From the NCBI GenBank assembly GCA_024642775.1, contig JAHEAL010000006.1:39285-97832 (forward strand): 58,548 bases of DNA, read 5' to 3'. Below, piece after piece: positions 46,005-55,590 of the stretch. This DNA is from Nitrosomonadales bacterium. GTDB lineage: Bacteria > Pseudomonadota > Gammaproteobacteria > Burkholderiales > Methylophilaceae. Positions within the stretch are counted from its first letter, which is position 1. Each line of letters starts with the position of its first letter. A model generated the notes under the pieces. The model made no database searches, had not been told where the DNA came from, and saw nothing but the letters and a program-made list of their open reading frames with translations. A program made the position numbers and the translations under genes.

Positions 46005-46961
46005 ATGTTGAGACTTTTACTTGCCATTTTTTTACAATTGGGATTACAGAATTTAGCCGTATCAGATGAAAATTTATGGGAGGTTGTTAAGGAATCATCG
46101 GTAGCAAGCATACAGACCAACTACTCAGGCATCATTTCAACAACTGATGAAAATAAAAATATTCAATCTACTCGCGTTATTCATGTCAACCTAAAGGGTG
46201 AGGAATTCCTTAAAATTGAGAAAATTGATGGTGCCCCAAATCTCTTATTGATGCACCAGACAGATGCGGTTATATATGATAATGACAAAGATAAAATTCT
46301 TATTCAAAAAAAACAGAATGCTAAGCTTTTCCCCAATATATTTCCTTCAAATCTAAATCGCCTAAAAGAGAATTACGATATTTTAAGCGGTGGAAAAATC
46401 AGGGTAGCTGATCGCCTTGCACAACTTTTAGTTTTTACACCAAAAGACGAGTACCGCTATTTTTATCACCTTTGGATCGATGATGAAACCAGTTTACCGT
46501 TAAAGATGGTGATTACTGATAATAATAAAAAAACTATAGAGAACATTGCTTTTGGGAACATTGAGTTTTTGTCTAATGAGGATATCAGTTGGTTTCGACC
46601 AAAATTTGATCCATCAAAAAAATATAGCATCAACGAGAATAAAGCAGTAGTTGAGCAAGGTAAGAAAGTCTGGAGTATTAGTGAAGCACCTCCTGGATTT
46701 GAAGAAGTAAGTTATCAAACAAAAAGGTATGTAGGATTAAATACGTTTGCTCATCAGTTTATTTATTCAGATGGTTTATCCTTTATCTCAATTTTTATTC
46801 ACCCTGTTCCAAAAAAACAGAAGCCACAGGTTGGTATCTCCAGAAGAGGCTCTAGTAATATTGTGGCTGAATATAAAAAAGGTTATCAAATTCTTGCTGT
46901 TGGTTCCGTCCCAGCTGATACACTTCAAAGCTTTGCAAATAAGGTTGACTTGAATCAATGA
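46005..46961 (+). CDS. rseB: periplasmic sensor RseB (MucB)
   Basis: The 318-residue MucB/RseB protein has a signal peptide (first ~19 residues) and the lipoprotein-carrier-like fold (SVASIQTNYSGIISTTDENK). A C-terminal domain has the family GLNTFAHQFIYSDGLSFISIF motif. RseB binds RseA and releases it on detecting lipopolysaccharide or mislocalised proteins. It starts 3 nt after rseA. Confidence 0.92.
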   Translation: MLRLLLAIFLQLGLQNLAVSDENLWEVVKESSVASIQTNYSGIISTTDENKNIQSTRVIHVNLKGEEFLKIEKIDGAPNLLLMHQTDAVIYDNDKDKILIQKKQNAKLFPNIFPSNLNRLKENYDILSGGKIRVADRLAQLLVFTPKDEYRYFYHLWIDDETSLPLKMVITDNNKKTIENIAFGNIEFLSNEDISWFRPKFDPSKKYSINENKAVVEQGKKVWSISEAPPGFEEVSYQTKRYVGLNTFAHQFIYSDGLSFISIFIHPVPKKQKPQVGISRRGSSNIVAEYKKGYQILAVGSVPADTLQSFANKVDLNQ

Positions 46962-47368
46962 GTGAAAAGGGTATTGTTGTTGGCATAACTTCTAAAAATA
47001 TTTCAATCGAGTCTTACAGAGATAAAGCCTGCTCATTATGCGGTCAAAAAAAAGGTTGTGGAAACTCTTTATGGGGTAAGTTACTAAATCATAAAAAAGT
47101 TATCCAAATTGAGACTGATGAAAAAGTTAAAATAGGTGATATTGTAAATTTTCATTATGACGAGAAATTACTTTTAAAGATTTCATTAATAATTTATTTT
47201 TTTCCATTAATCTCGCTATTGATTTTTCTTGGATTGGCCCAATATTTATTTGATGAAATTTTGTTTTCTATTTTTGGAATGATCTTTGGGTTAATTTTTG
47301 GTGTGTGGTCTAGTAGGATGCAGATTAGTGCCATGAATACTAAGTTTGATATAACCATTAAAAAATAA
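46958..47368 (+). CDS. rseC: RseC/MucC family membrane protein
   Basis: This 136-residue protein has a cysteine-rich N-terminal segment (CSLCGQKKGCGN) and two transmembrane segments (residues ~68-110). It is related to RseC, whose role is loosely linked to sigma-E control and redox or Fe-S functions. It overlaps rseB by 4 nt. Confidence 0.9.
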   Translation: MSEKGIVVGITSKNISIESYRDKACSLCGQKKGCGNSLWGKLLNHKKVIQIETDEKVKIGDIVNFHYDEKLLLKISLIIYFFPLISLLIFLGLAQYLFDEILFSIFGMIFGLIFGVWSSRMQISAMNTKFDITIKK

Positions 47369-47391
47369 TTTTTAAGTCGAGGAGTATTATT

Positions 47392-48801
47392 TTGAGTGCT
47401 AAGTACATAAAAACCTTAATATTATTTTCTATAATATTTGTTTCCAATGCTCTAGTAGCCGTATCTTTACCTGATTTTACTCAGCTTGCTGCCAGTGAAG
47501 GCAAAACCGTAGTAAATATCACATCAATAAAAAATACATCCGTTCCGGAAAATAATGCACCACCATTCCCATACGATGAACATCTTCAAGAATTTTTTAA
47601 GCGTTTTGGGATTCCAGGTCTTCCGGGTATGCCGCCAAATGAAAATGCACCACGAGAAAAGCAAGTCATGGGAACGGGCTCAGGTTTTATTATTGATAGT
47701 GATGGGGTAATTATCACCAATGCTCATGTAGTGAATGATGCTGACACGGTTGTGGTTAAATTAAATGATCAGAGAGAAATTCAAGCTGAGGTTTTAGGAG
47801 TGGATAAGCGAACTGATGTAGCAGTTTTGAAGATAAAGGCAGAAAACTTACCAAAAGTTTCAATTGGTGACCCAACAAAGTTAAAGGTGGGAGAGTGGGT
47901 TGCGGCTATAGGATCGCCTTTTGGACTTGAAAGTACAATGACTGTTGGAATTGTTAGTGCCCTTGGGCGAAATTTACCTCAAGAAAATTACGTACCTTTT
48001 ATTCAAACCGATGTAGCGATTAACCCCGGAAATTCTGGCGGACCTTTATTTAATACATCCGGGGAGGTAGTTGGGATAAATTCACAAATTTATTCACGGA
48101 CTGGAGGTTATATGGGTCTGTCCTTTGCTATCCCTATTGATGTTGCTATTGACGTTGCTAATCAACTTAAGAAAGATGGAAAGGTTTCCAGGGGTTGGTT
48201 AGGGATCGCAATTCAGGAAATTAACAAAGAATTATCTGAATCATTCGGTATGAAAACAACTAAAGGTGCTTTAGTGGCTGGAGTTGAAAAGGAATCCCCT
48301 GCAGATAAGGGAGGGCTTAAACCTGGAGATGTTATTTTGGGTTTTGATAATAAAGATATTAATATTTCATCTGATTTACCAAAATTTGTTTCTTCTACAA
48401 AGCCAAATACAAAGGTTAACGTTAAGATTCTCAGGAAAGGTAAAGAGGATAATTTAATTATTACTATTGGTGAAATGCCAACCGAAGAAGTAATTGTTGC
48501 CAGGAAAAACTCCGATCAAAACAAAGTCAACAGAATTGGCTTGGTTGTTAAAGACTTAACCCCACAACAAAAAAAACAAATAAATGAAAATTCAGGAATT
48601 CTTGTAATCGATTCACAAGAGCTTGCTTCAAATGCTGGTATTCGAAAAGGTGATGTGATCTTGGGTCTTAATAACAATCCAATTTCTTCAGCACAAGCTT
48701 TTAATCAGGCAATAAAGAAGATACCTAAAGGTAAAACAATTGCCTTATTAGTTTACAGAAATGGTGATACCCTTTATGTACCAATTAAAATAACCAATTA
48801 A
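47392..48801 (+). CDS. degP: periplasmic serine endoprotease DegP/MucD
   Basis: The 469-residue HtrA protein has a signal peptide, the catalytic triad His112 (TNAHVV), Asp142 (RTDVAVL) and Ser215 (NPGNSGGP), and two PDZ domains (about 270-355 and 375-465). It degrades misfolded envelope proteins. The start is TTG at 47392, supported by GAGGAG 7 nt upstream. It is the last gene of the rpoE operon before a terminator. Confidence 0.97.
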   Translation: MSAKYIKTLILFSIIFVSNALVAVSLPDFTQLAASEGKTVVNITSIKNTSVPENNAPPFPYDEHLQEFFKRFGIPGLPGMPPNENAPREKQVMGTGSGFIIDSDGVIITNAHVVNDADTVVVKLNDQREIQAEVLGVDKRTDVAVLKIKAENLPKVSIGDPTKLKVGEWVAAIGSPFGLESTMTVGIVSALGRNLPQENYVPFIQTDVAINPGNSGGPLFNTSGEVVGINSQIYSRTGGYMGLSFAIPIDVAIDVANQLKKDGKVSRGWLGIAIQEINKELSESFGMKTTKGALVAGVEKESPADKGGLKPGDVILGFDNKDINISSDLPKFVSSTKPNTKVNVKILRKGKEDNLIITIGEMPTEEVIVARKNSDQNKVNRIGLVVKDLTPQQKKQINENSGILVIDSQELASNAGIRKGDVILGLNNNPISSAQAFNQAIKKIPKGKTIALLVYRNGDTLYVPIKITN

Positions 48802-48838
48802 CCAAGATTAAGGTAAAATCACCATAAATATTTTTCTT

Positions 48839-48866
48839 GAAAGGCGCTTAAGCGCCTTTCTTTATT
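48839..48866 (+). terminator. intrinsic terminator after degP
   Basis: A perfect 9-bp stem (GAAAGGCGC/GCGCCTTTC, TTAA loop) is followed by TTTATT. It ends the rpoE-degP operon. Only 15 nt remain before the lepA ATG. Confidence 0.8.
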
Positions 48867-48881
48867 ACATCAAAATAGTCA

Positions 48882-50678
48882 ATGCAAAAAAACATTAGAA
48901 ACTTTTCAATTATTGCTCACATCGACCATGGTAAATCGACTTTAGCAGATCGGTTAATTCAAAGCTGTGGTGGTCTCCAAGATCGAGAGATGGATAACCA
49001 GGTTTTAGACTCGATGGATCTGGAAAGAGAAAGAGGAATAACTATAAAAGCTCAAACCGTCACTTTGTTATACAAGGCTCAAGATGGTAATGAGTACATA
49101 CTAAATTTGATTGATACCCCAGGGCATGTTGACTTTACCTATGAGGTGAGTCGATCACTGGCTGCATGCGAAGGGGGGCTATTGGTTGTTGATGCATCTC
49201 AAGGGGTGGAGGCTCAAACTGTTGCAAATTGCTATACCGCTTTGGATCAAAATGTTGAAGTTTTTACTGTTTTAAATAAGATTGATTTGGCTTCCGCCGA
49301 TCCAGATAGAGTCAAAGGTGAGATTGAAGATGTTATTGGTATTGATGCATCTGATGCAATTCCATGTTCAGCCAAAACTGGTCTTGGAATTCCTGATATT
49401 TTAGAAAAAATTGTTTCTCGTGTGCCACCTCCAAAAGGTAATCCTGAAAATGAATTACAAGCTTTGATTATTGATGCATGGTTTGATAACTATGTCGGTG
49501 TGGTAATGCTGGTTAGAGTTATGGAGGGAAAACTTAATACTAAAGATAAGATAAGACTAATGGCAACGGGTAGAGATTATGCTGCTGATCAAGTTGGAGT
49601 TTTTACACCAAAACCACTTATTAGGGAGAGTCTGCAGGCGGGAGAAGTGGGATTTGTGATAGCGGGAATTAAAGAGCTATCTAGTGCAAAAGTTGGTGAC
49701 ACCATTACTCATATTTCAAAACCCGCAAAAAAACCATTACCTGGGTTTAAGGAAATCAAACCACAGGTGTTTGCAGGTCTATATCCAGTTGAGTCGAACC
49801 AATTTGAGGCATTAAGAACATCACTTGAAAAATTAAGTTTGAATGATTCATCTCTAAACTTCGAACCGGAAAATTCTTCAGCTTTAGGTTTTGGTTTTAG
49901 ATGTGGATTCTTAGGCTTGCTTCATATGGACATTGTCCAAGAAAGGCTTGAGAGGGAGTATGAGATGGACCTTATTACAACAGCGCCGACTGTTGTGTAT
50001 GAGCTCTTATTAAAAAATAGTGATATTAAGTTAATCGAAAACCCATCAAAACTTCCTGATTTATCTACAATAGAAGAGATTCGAGAGCCAATCATAGCGT
50101 TAAAAATTTTATTGCCTCAGGAATATGTTGGGCCCGTAATGACTTTGGCAAATGAAAAAAGGGGAAACCAGAAAAATATGCAATATCTGGGAAGACAGGT
50201 AATGCTTACCTATGAAATACCATTGAATGAAGTGGTTTTAGATTTCTTTGATAAACTAAAGTCTGTTTCTAGAGGTTATGCTTCCATGGATTATGATTTT
50301 TTAGAATTCAGAGCGTCTGATCTAGTAAAGCTTGACATTATGGTTAATGGCGAAAGAGTTGATGCTCTCTCAACAATTGTCCATAGGTTGAATAGTAAAT
50401 ATAGAGGAAGAGATTTGGCTGCAAAAATGAGAGAGTTGATTCCAAGGCAAATGTTTGATGTTGCTATTCAGGCAGCAATTGGGGCTAATATTATTGCCAG
50501 AGAAACAGTAAAGGCTATGAGAAAAAATGTATTAGCAAAATGTTATGGTGGTGACGTAAGTAGAAAAAGAAAACTACTAGAAAAGCAAAAAGAGGGCAAA
50601 AAAAGAATGAAGCAAGTAGGAAATGTTGAGATACCCCAAGAAGCCTTTTTAGCAATTTTGAAAGTGGATGATAAATGA
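48882..50678 (+). CDS. lepA: elongation factor 4 (LepA)
   Basis: LepA is a ribosome-associated GTPase that influences initiation and back-translocation. The 598-residue protein has G1 [15 protein letters not shown]2 RGITIKAQ, G3 DTPGHVDF and G4 NKID, and the LepA C-terminal domain ([20 protein letters not shown]). No Shine-Dalgarno is visible, and a terminator stands 15 nt upstream. It overlaps lepB by 4 nt. Confidence 0.97.
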   Translation: MQKNIRNFSIIAHIDHGKSTLADRLIQSCGGLQDREMDNQVLDSMDLERERGITIKAQTVTLLYKAQDGNEYILNLIDTPGHVDFTYEVSRSLAACEGGLLVVDASQGVEAQTVANCYTALDQNVEVFTVLNKIDLASADPDRVKGEIEDVIGIDASDAIPCSAKTGLGIPDILEKIVSRVPPPKGNPENELQALIIDAWFDNYVGVVMLVRVMEGKLNTKDKIRLMATGRDYAADQVGVFTPKPLIRESLQAGEVGFVIAGIKELSSAKVGDTITHISKPAKKPLPGFKEIKPQVFAGLYPVESNQFEALRTSLEKLSLNDSSLNFEPENSSALGFGFRCGFLGLLHMDIVQERLEREYEMDLITTAPTVVYELLLKNSDIKLIENPSKLPDLSTIEEIREPIIALKILLPQEYVGPVMTLANEKRGNQKNMQYLGRQVMLTYEIPLNEVVLDFFDKLKSVSRGYASMDYDFLEFRASDLVKLDIMVNGERVDALSTIVHRLNSKYRGRDLAAKMRELIPRQMFDVAIQAAIGANIIARETVKAMRKNVLAKCYGGDVSRKRKLLEKQKEGKKRMKQVGNVEIPQEAFLAILKVDDK

Positions 50679-51424
50679 TTTTTGCTTTAATTTTAATGTT
50701 GGTGACTTTTATAACAGGACTAATTTATCTTGTTGATAAAATATTTCAAATTACAAAAAAAAATAAGGCTAATCAATTAATTTTAAAGATTATAAATATC
50801 GCACGAGATTTTTTCCCAGTCCTTCTTCTTGTTTTTGTTATTAGAACTTTTGTAGTTGAGCCATTTAAAATCCCTTCTGGATCTATGATGCCTACATTGA
50901 TTGCTGGTGACTTTATCGCTGTTAATAAATTTTCATATGGACTAAGATTACCTGTTTTTAACAAACAAATACTTAAAATTGGCGAACCTGAAAGGGGGGA
51001 CGTTTTTGTTTTTCATTATCCAAAAAATCCTTCTATTGATTACATCAAAAGAGTAATTGGACTCCCGGGAGATAAAATTCGATACGAAAATAAAAGACTT
51101 TATATTAATGACCAAATAATCTCACAGAGCGTCATTGGTGAATATGATTATTTATTAAACGCCGATTTACAAGTCATTGCGAAAGAGTTTGATGAAGCCT
51201 TGGGGAATATTAATCATTCAATATTAATTCATGATTTTCCAAACAGCGAGCCGGTTGAATTTATTGTTCCTGATAAGCATTATTTTGCAATGGGGGATAA
51301 TAGGGATAATTCATCCGATAGCCGTGTATGGGGATTCGTACCTGATAACCTGTTAGTTGGTAAGGCATTTGTAATTTGGTTAAATCTTGATCAATTTAAG
51401 AGAATTGGGAATGGGATTAGGTAA
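50675..51424 (+). CDS. lepB: signal peptidase I
   Basis: LepB removes Sec and Tat signal peptides at the inner membrane. The 249-residue protein has two N-terminal membrane segments, catalytic Ser70 ([10 protein letters not shown]), general base Lys125 ([11 protein letters not shown]) and the [11 protein letters not shown] box. It shares one base with rnc. The lepA-lepB-rnc-era-recO-pdxJ-acpS order is classic for proteobacteria. Confidence 0.97.
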   Translation: MIFALILMLVTFITGLIYLVDKIFQITKKNKANQLILKIINIARDFFPVLLLVFVIRTFVVEPFKIPSGSMMPTLIAGDFIAVNKFSYGLRLPVFNKQILKIGEPERGDVFVFHYPKNPSIDYIKRVIGLPGDKIRYENKRLYINDQIISQSVIGEYDYLLNADLQVIAKEFDEALGNINHSILIHDFPNSEPVEFIVPDKHYFAMGDNRDNSSDSRVWGFVPDNLLVGKAFVIWLNLDQFKRIGNGIR

Positions 51425-52110
51425 TGGATAGTTTAACGATTAAGCAATTAATTTCTACATTAAGCTACGAGTTTAAAGATCCTATGTGGCTTCAAAAGGC
51501 ACTTACTCATCGAAGTTTTGATTCAGAAAATAATGAAAGACTTGAATTTTTAGGCGATAGTATTTTAAATTTCACCATTGCTGAACTGTTATTTAAGAAG
51601 TTTCCAAATCTACCTGAGGGTGATTTAAGTCGATTAAGAGCATCTCTAGTGAAATCAAATTCACTTTCTCATGTTGCTGTTAAGATTGGTATTGGAGATT
51701 TTATTTTACTTGGTGAGGGTGAAATGAAGAGTGCGGGTTGGAGAAGACCATCAATCCTAGCTGATGTCATTGAAGCAATTATTGGTGCTATATATTTAGA
51801 TGGAGGCCTAATACCTGCGCAAGATTTTATTACAAGAAATTTTATGGAATTTTTAACTGATATTGATCCGCGTAAAATAGCAAAAGACTCCAAAACAGAA
51901 TTGCAAGAATTGCTGCAGTCAAAAAAATTATTATTACCAAAATATGAGATTGTTGATATTAAAGGAGAGGCTCACGCACAAGAGTTTACTGTTAAATGTT
52001 CGATTCAACAATTAGATATGTCTACTGAAGGATCGGGCCCGTCAAGAAGAGCGGCTGAACAAGAAGCAGCAAGTTACGCAATTGAAAAAATTAACAATAA
52101 AAAATCATGA
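51424..52110 (+). CDS. rnc: ribonuclease III
   Basis: RNase III cuts double-stranded RNA, including the 30S rRNA precursor. The 228-residue protein has the signature ERLEFLGDSILN, a second acidic site (DVIEAIIGAIYLDGG) and a C-terminal dsRNA-binding domain. It overlaps era by 4 nt. Confidence 0.97.
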   Translation: MDSLTIKQLISTLSYEFKDPMWLQKALTHRSFDSENNERLEFLGDSILNFTIAELLFKKFPNLPEGDLSRLRASLVKSNSLSHVAVKIGIGDFILLGEGEMKSAGWRRPSILADVIEAIIGAIYLDGGLIPAQDFITRNFMEFLTDIDPRKIAKDSKTELQELLQSKKLLLPKYEIVDIKGEAHAQEFTVKCSIQQLDMSTEGSGPSRRAAEQEAASYAIEKINNKKS

Positions 52111-52988
52111 GCATTACTAAATGTGGAAAAGTAGCAATAATTGGTCAGCCAAATGTTGGCAAATCAACGCTATTGAATTTTATTTTAGGACAAAAACTTT
52201 CAATTACATCAAGAAAAGCGCAAACAACAAGAAATCAAATATTAGGTATTCACTCTGAAGAAAATGTTCAGTTTATTTTTGTTGACACTCCAGGGTATCA
52301 GCAAAAGTATTTAAATGAGATGAATAAAAGAATGAATAAATCAGTTACATCGATTGCTCAAGACGTTGATGTCATTATTTTTATGTCTGAACCCAAAGAG
52401 CTTGATGAGGTTGATCTTAACTTGTTAAAAAAAATTCCCTCATCGATTCCTATTATTAATTTAATTAATAAGGTTGATAAAATAAAAAATAAAAATTCAT
52501 TACTAGAATTAATGAAAACGAATGCTCAATTAAATATTTTTAAGTCTGTTATTCCTGCTTCTATCAAATTAAAAGATAATCAAATTGTGATTCTTAAAGA
52601 GCTTGAGAAATTTTTGCCTGAGCAAGAATTTGTTTTTGATAAGGACGACTTCACTGACAAGAATGAACGTTTTTTAGCGGCGGAAATAATTCGTGAAAAG
52701 ATATTCCGCTTAACGGGAGATGAATTACCTTATGTAGTTGCTGTCGAAATTGAGGACTTTCAAACAACCCCAGAATTGAGAAGAATATTTGCTACTGTTC
52801 TAGTAGATAAGGATAGCCAAAAGCCACTCTTAATTGGAAAAAGTGGCGAAAAATTAAAGCGGATATCAACGGAATCTCGCAAAGACATGGAAAGACTTTT
52901 TGGAAGCAAAGTGTGGCTTCAGGTATGGGTCAAGGTTCAAAAAAATTGGTTTGATGATGCAAGGGCATTAAAGTCTCTGGGTATCTAA
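52107..52988 (+). CDS. era: GTPase Era
   Basis: Era assists 16S maturation and 30S assembly. The 293-residue protein has the P-loop GQPNVGKSTLL, DTPGYQ and NKVD, and a C-terminal KH domain (GKSGEKLKRISTESRKDME). It follows rnc with a 4-nt overlap. Confidence 0.97.
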   Translation: MSITKCGKVAIIGQPNVGKSTLLNFILGQKLSITSRKAQTTRNQILGIHSEENVQFIFVDTPGYQQKYLNEMNKRMNKSVTSIAQDVDVIIFMSEPKELDEVDLNLLKKIPSSIPIINLINKVDKIKNKNSLLELMKTNAQLNIFKSVIPASIKLKDNQIVILKELEKFLPEQEFVFDKDDFTDKNERFLAAEIIREKIFRLTGDELPYVVAVEIEDFQTTPELRRIFATVLVDKDSQKPLLIGKSGEKLKRISTESRKDMERLFGSKVWLQVWVKVQKNWFDDARALKSLGI

Positions 52989-52993
52989 TTTTT

Positions 52994-53689
52994 ATGAGAA
53001 TAGAAGATCAAAATATTTATATTCTTCATACTTATCCATTTAAAGAAACAAGTTTATTAGTTGAGGTATTTTCTGAAAATTTTGGCAGGTTAAGTCTTTT
53101 AGCTAAAGGCGCAAGAAGACCGAGATCTTTATTAAGAGGATATCTTCAACCTTTTCAGCTTGTTCAAGGTACATGGTCAGGACAAGGAGAGCTTAAGACA
53201 CTATTCGGAGTTGAATGGGTTTCAAAATATCTGGGTTTAAATAATCAAGGATTGGTTTGCGGATTTTATTTAAATGAACTTATGATGAAGCTTTTACCAA
53301 AAGCAGATCCCAATCAATCATTATTTAATTATTATCATAAATGTTTGGTTGCACTGTCAATTAGCAAGAATCATGAAAAAATATTAAGAAGTTTTGAGTT
53401 GAAGCTACTTCAGGTATTGGGCTATCAAGTTAATTTATTAACTGACGAAAACGGTGAACCAATAAGTGATGATAAAAATTATATTTTTGAGGCAGAGTAT
53501 GGTGCAAGCTCGCCTGATAAAACTCAGAATGGTGTAAAAGTAAAAGGTAAGACTTTGCAGGATATGTCCAATGAAAATTACAAAGACCATGTTACGGTCA
53601 ATGAAAGTAAATTATTAATGAGATATTTAATATCTTTCTATACTGAGAATCATAATTTAAAATCAAAAGAACTGTTTTATAAAAGCTAA
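52994..53689 (+). CDS. recO: DNA repair protein RecO
   Basis: RecO loads RecA with RecFR. The 231-residue protein has an OB fold (HTYPFKETSLLVEVFSENFG, LAKGARRPRS) and a helical C-terminal domain. The zinc-finger cysteines found in some RecO proteins are absent, as in other proteobacterial forms. It lies 5 nt after era. Confidence 0.93.
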   Translation: MRIEDQNIYILHTYPFKETSLLVEVFSENFGRLSLLAKGARRPRSLLRGYLQPFQLVQGTWSGQGELKTLFGVEWVSKYLGLNNQGLVCGFYLNELMMKLLPKADPNQSLFNYYHKCLVALSISKNHEKILRSFELKLLQVLGYQVNLLTDENGEPISDDKNYIFEAEYGASSPDKTQNGVKVKGKTLQDMSNENYKDHVTVNESKLLMRYLISFYTENHNLKSKELFYKS

Positions 53690-53700
53690 TTAGGATAAAA

Positions 53701-54420
53701 ATGAAACTAGGTGTAAATATTGATCATATTGCAACAATAAGACAAGCGAGAGGAACAATCTATCCAAATATTGTTCAGGCAACTAAGTTAGCTGAGAAGG
53801 CGGGTGCTGACAGCATTACTCTTCATCTAAGAGAAGATAGAAGACATATGCAGGATCAAGATTTATTTGATATTAAACCAGTAATTCAAACAAAAATGAA
53901 TTTAGAAATGGCTGCAACCGAGGAAATGTTGAGGATTGCTCTCAAGCTTCTTCCTGAGGATGTTTGCATTGTTCCAGAAAGGCGAGAAGAGAGAACCACT
54001 GAAGGTGGCCTAGATCTTGTGTCGCATTTTGATCAGATAGCCAATATTTCTGATGAGCTTCATCAACAAGGTATACAAGTTTCCCTATTTATTGCTCCAG
54101 ATTTTAAAATGATTGATCTTGCATCTAAAATGAAAGTGCCGGTTATTGAGCTTCACACCGGGGCTTATGCTGACTCTAATTCACAAGATGAGCGTGATGA
54201 TTATCTTCTTAAACTTAAGCAAGCTGCTGAGTACGCAAAAAAATTAGGTATTCAAGTTAATGCAGGCCACGGATTAAATTATGACAATATCTTTCCAATT
54301 TTAGATATCAAGGAAATTACAGAGCTAAATATAGGGCATGCTATTGTTTCAGAGGCACTTTTTATTGGATGGGATGCGGCAATTCGTAAAATGAAAATGA
54401 TAATACAAAATAAAAAATGA
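53701..54420 (+). CDS. pdxJ: pyridoxine 5'-phosphate synthase
   Basis: PdxJ condenses deoxyxylulose phosphate with aminoacetone phosphate to form vitamin B6 phosphate. The 239-residue TIM barrel has LGVNIDHIATIRQARGT, HLREDRRHMQD and the NAGHGLNYDN phosphate loop. It overlaps acpS by 4 nt. Confidence 0.97.
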   Translation: MKLGVNIDHIATIRQARGTIYPNIVQATKLAEKAGADSITLHLREDRRHMQDQDLFDIKPVIQTKMNLEMAATEEMLRIALKLLPEDVCIVPERREERTTEGGLDLVSHFDQIANISDELHQQGIQVSLFIAPDFKMIDLASKMKVPVIELHTGAYADSNSQDERDDYLLKLKQAAEYAKKLGIQVNAGHGLNYDNIFPILDIKEITELNIGHAIVSEALFIGWDAAIRKMKMIIQNKK

Positions 54421-54806
54421 TTTTTGGTATTGGAAACGATATTGTTGAGATTGTTCGAATAAAAAAAATTTATGATCGTTTTGGTAATCACTTTGCTCGG
54501 AAAGTTCTAACAGAATCCGAATTTAAAATTTTTATCAAAAAAACTGCTCCAATTCATTTTTTAGCCAAAAGGTTTGCTGCAAAAGAGGCTTTTTCCAAGG
54601 CATTGGGAATAGGGTTTAGAAAACCAGTATCATTTCATGGTATTGAAGTTAGAAATAATGATTTAGGAAGACCATCATTTCATTTCAATGATGAAATAAT
54701 GATTTACCTCAAACTACAAAAAATCGACTCATGTCATCTGTCGTTATCTGACGAGAGAAAATTAGCAAGTGCATTTGTTATTCTTGAGCTTTCAGATGAA
54801 GTCTAA
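54417..54806 (+). CDS. acpS: holo-[acyl-carrier-protein] synthase
   Basis: AcpS transfers phosphopantetheine from CoA to acyl carrier protein. The 129-residue protein has the Mg2+-binding GIGNDIVEI near the start and FAAKEAFSKALG. It overlaps pdxJ by 4 nt and tcdA by 11 nt. Confidence 0.95.
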   Translation: MIFGIGNDIVEIVRIKKIYDRFGNHFARKVLTESEFKIFIKKTAPIHFLAKRFAAKEAFSKALGIGFRKPVSFHGIEVRNNDLGRPSFHFNDEIMIYLKLQKIDSCHLSLSDERKLASAFVILELSDEV

Positions 54807-55530
54807 AGGGAATCATTTTGTAAGCTTAGTTAACCTTTATGGTGATGAGAAAGTAGCCAAAAATCATAAATCCCATGTTTGCATTATTGGTCTTGGCGGG
54901 GTTGGTTCATGGGTAGCTGAGGCATTAGTTCGCCAAGGAGTAGGTGAATTGACCTTAATTGAAATGGATCATATAGTTGAATCTAATATAAATCGTCAAA
55001 TACAAGCCTTAGAAACTAATATTGGTAACTCCAAAGTAAATGCCATTGGCGATAGAATTAAAAGTATTAATTCTGAATGCAAATTAAATTTAGTCGATGA
55101 CTTTTTAACTGTAAATAATATGAATAAATTAATTGGCAAGCAGTTTGATGTTGTGGTTGATGCGATTGACCAAGTCTCTATAAAAAGAGCACTCATTGAA
55201 TATTGTTTATTAAACCAAATTAAGCTTTTAGTTTCTGGAGGGGCTGGTGGAAAAAAATCGCCGGAAAAAATTCGATCTGACGATCTCCTGAAGTCTAAAG
55301 GCGATCCACTCCTGAGTAAATTAAGAAAATATTTTAGAAAAAATAACCCCAAAAAAAACAAGTTAGGAATAACGACCATATTCTCTGATGAGCAAATTAT
55401 AAAAAATGAAAGTTGCTTGAATACAGAAAATAACCTTAGTTGCTCAGGTTATGGGTCAACACTCCTTGTTACAGCGGTTATTGGTTTCTATTTAGCCTCT
55501 GAAGTACAAAAAATTATCCATAAAGGTTGA
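54796..55530 (+). CDS. tcdA: tRNA threonylcarbamoyladenosine dehydratase
   Basis: TcdA cyclises t6A37 of tRNA to ct6A. The 244-residue E1-like protein has the nucleotide loop CIIGLGGVGSWVAEALVRQG, DAIDQVSIKRAL and GSTLLVTAVIG. I chose the ATG at 54796; the frame is open to a GTG at 54769, which would overlap acpS more and adds nothing conserved. Its stop codon overlaps the -35 element of htpG. Confidence 0.92.
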   Translation: MKSKGNHFVSLVNLYGDEKVAKNHKSHVCIIGLGGVGSWVAEALVRQGVGELTLIEMDHIVESNINRQIQALETNIGNSKVNAIGDRIKSINSECKLNLVDDFLTVNNMNKLIGKQFDVVVDAIDQVSIKRALIEYCLLNQIKLLVSGGAGGKKSPEKIRSDDLLKSKGDPLLSKLRKYFRKNNPKKNKLGITTIFSDEQIIKNESCLNTENNLSCSGYGSTLLVTAVIGFYLASEVQKIIHKG

Positions 55531-55553
55531 AATTATAATTATTAACCCCATTT
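55526..55553 (+). promoter_or_regulatory. sigma-32 heat-shock promoter of htpG
   Basis: GTTGAAA (55526-55532) and CCCCATTT (55546-55553) are separated by 13 bp. This nearly equals the RpoH consensus CTTGAAA-N13ish-CCCCATNT, and it precedes a classic heat-shock gene. Transcription would start near 55560. Confidence 0.8.
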
Positions 55554-55586
55554 TTAGTTAATCATTAATTAACTATTAACTAAAAA
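55551..55586. repeat. inverted repeat in front of htpG
   Basis: TTTTTAGTTAA (55551-55561) and TTAACTAAAAA (55576-55586) are a perfect 11-bp inverted repeat with a 14-bp spacer. It begins at the -10 element and ends 4 nt before the ATG. It could be a DNA operator. Its left arm is mostly upstream of the predicted start, so it is unlikely to form a full RNA hairpin from this promoter. Confidence 0.6.
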
Positions 55587-55590
55587 TATT

